Source: Gemmataceae bacterium (GTDB lineage: Bacteria; Planctomycetota; Planctomycetia; Gemmatales; Gemmataceae). From it: a stretch of 64,000 nucleotides of DNA. The notes beneath the pieces were generated by a model. The model was given only the letters and a program-made list of their open reading frames with translations, was not told the DNA's origin and made no database searches. The DNA lies in NCBI GenBank assembly GCA_901538445.1, contig LR594585.1, positions 1,317,500-1,381,499 on the forward strand, read 5' to 3'. The translations under genes and the position numbers were made by a program. Positions 59,545 to 64,000 of the stretch are shown here, one piece after another; the first letter of the stretch is position 1; each line of letters opens with the position of its first letter.

Positions 59545-59909
59545 GGTGCGTGGTCGAGGAACCGCGGAGCGACCCGACGAGTCCCGTCCGGCGCGACATC
59601 GTGGGCGTGGTAGCGCCCGGCCTGTCGCGCGCTCAATCCTCGGGTGGTGGCGAACCGCCGGGGTAGCCCCGGCGCGTCGGGCCGACGCACTCTCGCGAAC
59701 GCACCGCCGACCGGCTCGGGTCGCCCCGCGGCCCGGGGAATCGTCCCGCACCCGCGGCCGCGTGTCAAGGCCCGAGCGGTCTCTCGCGGTCGGGTGGTCG
59801 GGACTTGGCACGTTGCGATGCCGAACGGAGTGCCACCTTGCAGATTGCCGCCCAACGCCGCCCATGTCGATAAGCGTGTGACACGTCGCTCTCGGAATTC
59901 ACCGGACGG
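59545..59909. other. GC-rich structured region upstream of the reverse transcriptase
   Basis: No coding pattern was seen in 365 nt. The sequence holds strong local hairpins, notably CGCCGGGG-TAG-CCCCGGCG at 59656-59674. Retron ncRNAs (msr-msd) are encoded just upstream of their RT on the same strand, so this is where one would lie, and the size is suitable. No a1/a2 pairing or branching G was confirmed by eye, so the assignment is only positional. Confidence 0.35.
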
Positions 59910-60629
59910 TTACGTCAGTGAGACGTTGTGGTAGACTTCCTGAACGTCGTCACAATCATTCAGCATACCCAAGAACTTCTCGAACATGGCCAGCTCATCC
60001 CCGACGAGGACTTTTGATTCCTTCGGGAGGAACGTGATTTCTTGGACGTCGAATTCGAGGTCCGGGAACGCGTCTCGCAGAGCGGTTTTGGCCTTGTAGA
60101 ACTCGGCGGGGGGCGTGAAGACCGTGATCGTGCCGTCCTTGCTTTCGACGTCTTCGACGGCGACGTCCGCCGCGAACATGGCCTCCAGCACTTTCTCCTC
60201 ACTCCCCCCACTGAACGAGATAACTGCGAGGTGATCGAACAGCATGACCACCGACCCGTTGGCCGACATTTTGGCCCCGGTTTTCGTGAAGCAGTTGCGC
60301 ACGTCGGAGATCGTGCGCGTGTTGTTGTCCGTCAGGCAATCGACGATGAGGAGGGAGCCGCCGGGGCCGAACCCTTCGTACCGCGCCGGTTGGTAGTTCT
60401 CGCCCCCCGCGCCCGAGGCCTTCTGAATCGCCTTATCGATGACGTGGCTCGGGACGTTTTCCTTCTTGGCCCGTTCCACCATGGTGCGCAGGGCGGGATT
60501 GGCGTTCGGGTCGGGCACGCCGTTCTTGGCCGCCATGTACAGTTGCTTGCTGTACTTCGAGTACAGCTTTGAGTTCTGTGCCGCGGTCTTGAAGATGGAG
60601 TACTTCCGCTTCTCGAAAATTCTTCCCAT
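59910..60629 (-). CDS. YebC/PmpR-family translation or transcription regulator
   Basis: The product has 239 residues, normal length, from ATG 60629 (MGRIFEKRKYSIFKTAAQ). It is the divergent MG-start subtype rather than the usual MAGHSKW type. Conserved segments: NGVPDPNANPALRTMVERAK, NVPSHVIDKAIQKASG, ARYEGFGPGGSLLIVDCLTD NNTRT (shown in part) and FTKTGAKMSANGSVVMLFD. YebC proteins act in relief of ribosome stalling at proline runs (like TACO1) or as DNA-binding regulators. The gene is noticeably less GC-rich than its surroundings, hinting at different codon constraints or transfer. Confidence 0.92.
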   Translation of the reverse strand: MGRIFEKRKYSIFKTAAQNSKLYSKYSKQLYMAAKNGVPDPNANPALRTMVERAKKENVPSHVIDKAIQKASGAGGENYQPARYEGFGPGGSLLIVDCLTDNNTRTISDVRNCFTKTGAKMSANGSVVMLFDHLAVISFSGGSEEKVLEAMFAADVAVEDVESKDGTITVFTPPAEFYKAKTALRDAFPDLEFDVQEITFLPKESKVLVGDELAMFEKFLGMLNDCDDVQEVYHNVSLT

Positions 60630-60703
60630 ACCGAGCCTTCCCCTTTGGATGTCCAGGCGGAGCCGGGCCGCGAGCGGCTCCTGTTCGGTCCGCACAAACC
60701 GAA

Positions 60704-61120
60704 TCACGAACTCTTCTTCCCCTGCCGCCGCTGCTGGGTCTTGCGCCCCGGTCGGTAGCCGGTCGGCTTCGGGGGGCCTGCGCCGCGCTCGCCGGGCCGC
60801 TCGCCCTTCGCCGGGTTGGCGACGGTGTGGTAGTGGTCGCCGCCACCGCCCGGGGCTCCGCGGTTCGCCTCGCGGCGGCGGGCCTCGATGGCTTCTTTCG
60901 GCGGTTGGGCCGGGATCAGCCCGTCGCACCCGCCGATCAGGTCGGCCCGGCCCACCTGGGCCAGCGCGTCGCGCACCGTGAAGTAGTTTTCCGGCTTGAA
61001 GAACTGCATCAGCGCCCGCTGCATCTTCCGGTCGCGGAGGTTCCGCGCCGACTCCACCGGCTTGTTCGTGAACGGGTCGAGCCCCGTATAGTACATGCAC
61101 GTCGCGATGTCGAACGGCTT
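60704..61120 (-). pseudogene. ygiQ: C-terminal fragment of ygiQ (UPF0313 radical SAM protein)
   Basis: From about 61120 down to the stop at 60704 the frame encodes PFDIATCMYYTGLDPFTNKP, RNLRDRKMQRALMQFFKPEN YF and LIGGCDGLIPAQPPKEAIEA (each shown in part), the conserved C terminus of YgiQ, ending in a basic tail. The remaining N-terminal ~600 residues with the radical SAM cluster are missing. Upstream, homology stops at about 61120 where recombinase-element sequence begins. An ATG at 61132 fuses three element codons to the fragment. The rest of ygiQ should lie beyond the right edge of the window. Confidence 0.85.
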
Positions 61121-61229
61121 GGTACTTTGCATAAAGTCTCGTAAACTACCTGTGGCACATCGGTCCTTTCGGAAAGGTGCAGACATGGTAGCCAGCCGAT
61201 CCAAAGTCGCGGGCAAGGAGGCTTTCCCG

Positions 61230-62843
61230 ATGTCACGCGCGTTCTCGTACATCCGATTCTCTTCCAAAAAACAGCAGAAGGGCGAATCGTTCCGCCGCCA
61301 AGCGGATTTCGCCGTCGAGGTCTGCCGCGAGAACGGGTGGGTTCTCGACGAGACTCTGACACTGAACGACCTCGGCGTGTCGGCCTTCCGGGGCAACAAC
61401 GCCAAAGTCGGTGCCCTCGCCGAGTTCCTGGAGGCGATCCGCACCGGCCGGGTGCTGCGGGGGTCCGTGCTCATCATCGAGAGCATTGACCGGCTCAGCC
61501 GCAACAAGGTCGGCGAGGCGCTACAACTCTTCATCTCCATCCTAAACAGCGGGGTGGCGATAGTCACCCGCGAACCGCGGCGGACCTACACCCAGGACTC
61601 GATCAACGACATCGCGGCCCTGCTCGAACCGCTGATTTACATGAGCCGTGCCCACGAGGAATCGGCGACGAAGTCCTTCCGGTTGAAGGACGCCTGGGCC
61701 AAGAAGAAGGAGCGGGCAGCGACGCAAGGGTTGCCGATGACCAAGATGGCCCCCCGCTGGCTGGAACTGACCGAGAACGGGTACATGCTCATCCCCGAAC
61801 GGGCGGCGACCGTCCGCGAAATCTTCCGGCTGAGTGTCGAGGGCTTGGGGGTGCAGCGCATCCTCAACTATCTCGTCGCCCACCCGGAGAAGCACCCGCC
61901 GTTCGGCGACTCCGGCCGGTGGCGGGATTCCTACGTCCTTCAGATTTTGTCCAACCGGGCGACGTTCGGGGAGTTCCAGCCACAAATGCGGGAAGAGGGG
62001 AACCTGCGGGTCGATTGCGGCGAGCCGATCAAGAACTACTTCCCGCCGGTCGTCAGCGAAGACCTGTTCTACCAGGTCCAGGCGGGCATGAAGGCACGGT
62101 TCCGCGTTCTCGGCCGGCCGGGCGAGTACGAGACGAACCTGTTTACCGGGATCGTCTTCCACGCTGAGGACCGGACCACGATGTCGGTGCATACGTTCCG
62201 TCAGGCCACCACGGCCGGGGGCGAAACCCGGCCCTACCGCTACCTGACCTCGGGCGCGACCGCCAACGGTTCGACTCGCCGGGGCAAGGCATTGTCTTTC
62301 CCTTACCCGCCGTTCGAGCAAGGCGTGCTGCAAGCCTTGTCCGAACTGACGGCCGCTGACATTTTGGGCGGCGAAGACGATGGCGATGAGCGAGAAGCGG
62401 AAATCGCCGGCCTGACCGGCAAACTGGTCGTTCTCGATCACCGCATCCAGGACGCCGAGCAGAAAGCATCCGACCCGACGGAGGAAAACCCGGAAGTCTA
62501 TGTCGGGCTACTCAAGACGCTTCACAAGACGAAAAGAGAGACCGTTCAGCGGTTGGAGGAACTGAAGGCGGACGCGGCGAGTTGCAAGGCGGTCAACCTT
62601 GGCGAGGTGCAGTCGCTGCTCGGATTGCTCGCATCGGTTAAGGGCGACGAGTTGAAGGAGGTGCGGCGCAAGCTGAAGGCGAAAGTCCGAAGCTTGGTCA
62701 CAGAAATCTGGGTCCACATCACCCGCGTCACGCACATGACTCGCGTCGCTCAAGTCCAGATTCACTTGCGGAACGGGACGATCAAGAAGCTGGCGATTCA
62801 GCACACCTCCGGGTTGCGGGCAAAGTCCCGTAAGTCCACCTGA
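61230..62843 (+). CDS. Large serine recombinase (site-specific integrase)
   Basis: The product has 537 residues from ATG 61230, chosen for AAGGAGG 8 nt upstream; an earlier ATG at 61185 has a weaker site. The resolvase domain (about 4-150) has the nucleophile Ser11 in YIRFSS, then FRRQADF and ESIDRLSRNKVGE. The recombinase domain follows (about 165-300: LSVEGLGVQRILNYL, ILSNRATFGEFQP), and a coiled-coil at about 395-460. The zinc-ribbon cysteines typical of phiC31-like integrases are not seen. These enzymes integrate elements at att sites using a 2-bp crossover. It is convergent with and overlaps the next gene by 46 nt. Confidence 0.93.
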   Translation: MSRAFSYIRFSSKKQQKGESFRRQADFAVEVCRENGWVLDETLTLNDLGVSAFRGNNAKVGALAEFLEAIRTGRVLRGSVLIIESIDRLSRNKVGEALQLFISILNSGVAIVTREPRRTYTQDSINDIAALLEPLIYMSRAHEESATKSFRLKDAWAKKKERAATQGLPMTKMAPRWLELTENGYMLIPERAATVREIFRLSVEGLGVQRILNYLVAHPEKHPPFGDSGRWRDSYVLQILSNRATFGEFQPQMREEGNLRVDCGEPIKNYFPPVVSEDLFYQVQAGMKARFRVLGRPGEYETNLFTGIVFHAEDRTTMSVHTFRQATTAGGETRPYRYLTSGATANGSTRRGKALSFPYPPFEQGVLQALSELTAADILGGEDDGDEREAEIAGLTGKLVVLDHRIQDAEQKASDPTEENPEVYVGLLKTLHKTKRETVQRLEELKADAASCKAVNLGEVQSLLGLLASVKGDELKEVRRKLKAKVRSLVTEIWVHITRVTHMTRVAQVQIHLRNGTIKKLAIQHTSGLRAKSRKST

Positions 62844-63253
62844 GTCAAGTCAGGGAAGGGAACGAGTGCGGCGGAAGGGAGCGTACCGGGTGGGATGTAG
62901 CACACCACCCCCGCCATGCCCGACCGCCGCTCGGCCTCTCCGGCGGCCTGCTCGCACAGCTCGTAGGCGGGGTCCGGCCGACGGAACTGAACCGCCTGTC
63001 CCCAACCGTTAACCCACTGCTGCCCGTCCCAGCATTCGCCGAGATGGTTGACGACGACGAAGCAATCGCCGTGCGGCATCCCGGCTTCGAGCTGGAAGTT
63101 GGTTGCCGAGCGGTCTGTGGCAGTCGCATGAGTCAGCGGGTAACGTTCGTTCGCCGAAAGTGATCCGCCCAGTCGAAGTTCCGCTCGGACGGGATGAAGG
63201 CGGCGGCTCTGCGGTCCGTCCGGGGCGTCTGGCTTGAGGTGTGCATTACTCAT
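62798..63253 (-). CDS. Unknown protein of the integrative element
   Basis: The product has 151 residues from ATG 63253, overlapping the stop of the preceding gene by 8 nt (ATGAGTAA), so translation is probably coupled. Its 3' end overlaps the recombinase gene by 46 nt on the opposite strand. The central part (FQLEAGMPHGDCFVVVNHLG ECWDGQQWVNGWG, shown with a break) is compact and aromatic-rich; no known motif or signal was identified. An accessory gene of the element; function unknown. Confidence 0.65.
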   Translation of the reverse strand: MSNAHLKPDAPDGPQSRRLHPVRAELRLGGSLSANERYPLTHATATDRSATNFQLEAGMPHGDCFVVVNHLGECWDGQQWVNGWGQAVQFRRPDPAYELCEQAAGEAERRSGMAGVVCYIPPGTLPSAALVPFPDLTQVDLRDFARNPEVC

Positions 63254-63566
63254 GACTGACGCCCGTGTCGCTGCTCGCCGCCCTGGGACTGTTCACAGGT
63301 TGGCGCAGCCCATCCCGTTGGAATCGCTCGTACTCCGCGTGGGAAATGGCCCAGGCCGCGTGAGCACCCCGGCCGCCGGACTTCTTCTCAGCCGCGATCC
63401 GCTTCGAGCGGCACCATTCACGGCAGGTGAATTCGGAACGCCCGACCAACCGCGCAAACTCTTCAACCGAATACCACTGGCGAGGTTGCTGACGCGCGAG
63501 GAGGCCGAGCAGCAGACGTTCGATGCGCTCCAGCCTTTCCTCCAAGTTCATCGTCGATGAAGTCAT
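63246..63566 (-). CDS. Excisionase-like helix-turn-helix protein
   Basis: The product has 106 residues from ATG 63566, with GGAG 8 nt upstream; a second ATG (63551) is possible. A short coiled segment (LEERLERIERLLLGLLARQQ) precedes a winged-helix/MerR-like pattern, WYSVEEFARLVGRSEFTCRE W (shown in part), with basic residues in the following wing (CRSKRIAAEKKSGGRG). This is the layout of small excisionases and DNA-binding adaptors of mobile elements. Its position near the serine recombinase suits a recombination directionality factor, but a repressor role is equally possible. Confidence 0.7.
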   Translation of the reverse strand: MTSSTMNLEERLERIERLLLGLLARQQPRQWYSVEEFARLVGRSEFTCREWCRSKRIAAEKKSGGRGAHAAWAISHAEYERFQRDGLRQPVNSPRAASSDTGVSHE

Positions 63567-63648
63567 GGCCCGTCTCCGGTAGAAGTCGGCGGGCTGGTGG
63601 TGGTCCCGCCCGCCTGTCTTGTTGCTGAGACATCGAAGCCTTCGGCCG

Positions 63649-63876
63649 TCACTCGACGGACGACAGGTCAACGGGTTCTTGGTTTTCGAGCGCCGCGACC
63701 GCCGCCGACTTCTCCGGCCCCAGAACGACCGGCAGGAAGACGTGGTCGTACAGCGCCTTCGCGGCCTTGGGGCAGTTGTTCATGTGTTCCTTGACACAAC
63801 AGACCGCGTAGGCCGCGAACGCCGCCGCGAGCAGAACGATCAGGCCGATCAGAACCGCGAATAACGCCGCGAGCAT
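63649..63876 (-). CDS. Small membrane protein
   Basis: The product has 75 residues from ATG 63876, with AGGAG 7 nt upstream, preferred over a TTG start 15 nt earlier. One long N-terminal hydrophobic segment (MLAALFAVLIGLIVLLAAAF), then CC at about residues 26-27 and a charged, helical remainder (VKEHMNNCPKAAKALYDHVF). It is probably anchored in the inner membrane. No family recognised. It lies in the element's minus-strand gene series, 82 nt before the HTH gene start. Confidence 0.65.
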   Translation of the reverse strand: MLAALFAVLIGLIVLLAAAFAAYAVCCVKEHMNNCPKAAKALYDHVFLPVVLGPEKSAAVAALENQEPVDLSSVE

Positions 63877-63942
63877 GGTTCGTCTCCTCAAGTAAGGGCG
63901 GCACGGGTGACGTGCCGCCGGGTGTGGTGGTTTCAGGGGCTG

Positions 63943-64000
63943 TCAGGCCGACTTCGACTTGCCCCCGAACGCGGCGAACAGGACCGCGCCGATAGCGACC
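63943..64000 (-). CDS. 3' end of a further small membrane-type gene, cut by window edge
   Basis: A minus-strand frame open from the right edge ends at TGA 63943-63945, encoding ...VAIGAVLFAAFGGKSKSA. The hydrophobic stretch followed by a short basic tail and the position 66 nt ahead of the next gene's start fit another small membrane protein of the element. Too little is visible to assign a family. Confidence 0.4.
   Translation of the reverse strand, partial: VAIGAVLFAAFGGKSKSA

Larger units (their letters stand above)
61121..64000 (+). mobile_element. Integrative element inserted in ygiQ; right end beyond window
   Basis: The left junction is at about 61120, where ygiQ homology ends. A large serine recombinase gene begins about 110 nt inside, the usual place for an integrase relative to an attachment site. 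Then come four small minus-strand genes, including one with a helix-turn-helix excisionase-like pattern and two small membrane proteins. Base composition is lower than in the flanking core. The second junction and any cargo lie outside the window, so whether this is a phage, ICE or genomic island is unknown. Confidence 0.75.

Noticed and set aside
58483-59865. The reverse transcriptase frame taken as starting at 59865
   Set aside because: The first ~107 codons are Arg-rich low-complexity sequence from the structured upstream region; ATG 59544 begins the conserved part.
1-64000. tRNA, rRNA, tmRNA or riboswitch genes
   Set aside because: I saw no cloverleaf-like segment, rRNA signature or known riboswitch core; a covariance-model scan would be decisive.

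Overview
The window is high-GC bacterial chromosome, almost certainly from a planctomycete of the Gemmata group (Gemmataceae). This is inferred from gene content: a DUF1559 prepilin-like protein paired with a small lipoprotein, a DUF1501 protein, a DUF1207 outer-membrane-like protein, WD40 and HEAT-like paralogues, a giant TPR protein, a secreted protein with the planctomycete N-terminal LEAR-type motif, a GGTGSG tubulin-like protein fused to a Ser/Thr kinase, and an MfnB-like enzyme of archaeal-type C1 cofactor synthesis. Start codons are often GTG or TTG. Very long antisense ORFs are a by-product of the base composition.

Layout. 1-2.6 kb: tail of the ribosomal alpha operon (rpsD, rpoA, rplQ) ending in a strong hairpin. 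2.8-9.7 kb: two HEAT-like exported paralogues, three WD40 genes and a threonine-dehydrogenase-like SDR. 9.7-16.3 kb: a TPR protein of about 1985 residues with a small partner gene. 16.3-18.1 kb: two gene-poor stretches with hairpins, one small exported protein and a possible 26-residue peptide. 18.1-25.3 kb: an SDR, a zinc-ribbon membrane protein, lpdA and the kinase-tubulin fusion. 25.4-30.5 kb: ASCH protein, MfnB-like enzyme, small unknown genes, a retropepsin-like protein, a DUF885 metallopeptidase and a GNAT acetyltransferase. 30.7-36.2 kb: DevC/DevB-like export pair and a P2B-like calcium ATPase. 36.4-45.7 kb: a cell-surface repeat protein, two CpaB-like SAF proteins, a DUF1207 protein, and the lipoprotein/DUF1559 pair. 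46.1-53 kb: GIY-YIG protein, SDR epimerase, membrane-bound MutS-like ATPase, tandem FkbM methyltransferases, DUF971 and Mrp/ApbC. 53-58.1 kb: a two-module alpha/beta hydrolase, a DUF1501 protein and a phosphohexomutase. 58.2-61.1 kb: a frameshifted retron-type reverse transcriptase, a YebC-family regulator and the 3' part of ygiQ. 61.1 kb to the end: an integrative element carrying a large serine recombinase, apparently inserted into ygiQ.

Two features stand out at window scale. First, most short intergenic gaps at gene 3' ends hold long, near-perfect inverted repeats that fall into sequence families. Several share a GGCGAGC tip while the rest of the stem differs. They sit 7-80 nt beyond stop codons, so they are good candidates for terminators spread as mobile palindromes. 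Second, related repeat DNA has entered coding sequence at least twice: it encodes the hydrophobic core of a signal peptide (55.3 kb) and an in-frame linker in the giant TPR protein (14.7 kb). The most unusual single gene is the kinase-tubulin fusion at 21.6-25.3 kb. The right-end element and the broken reverse transcriptase make 58-64 kb the mobile or decaying part of the window.
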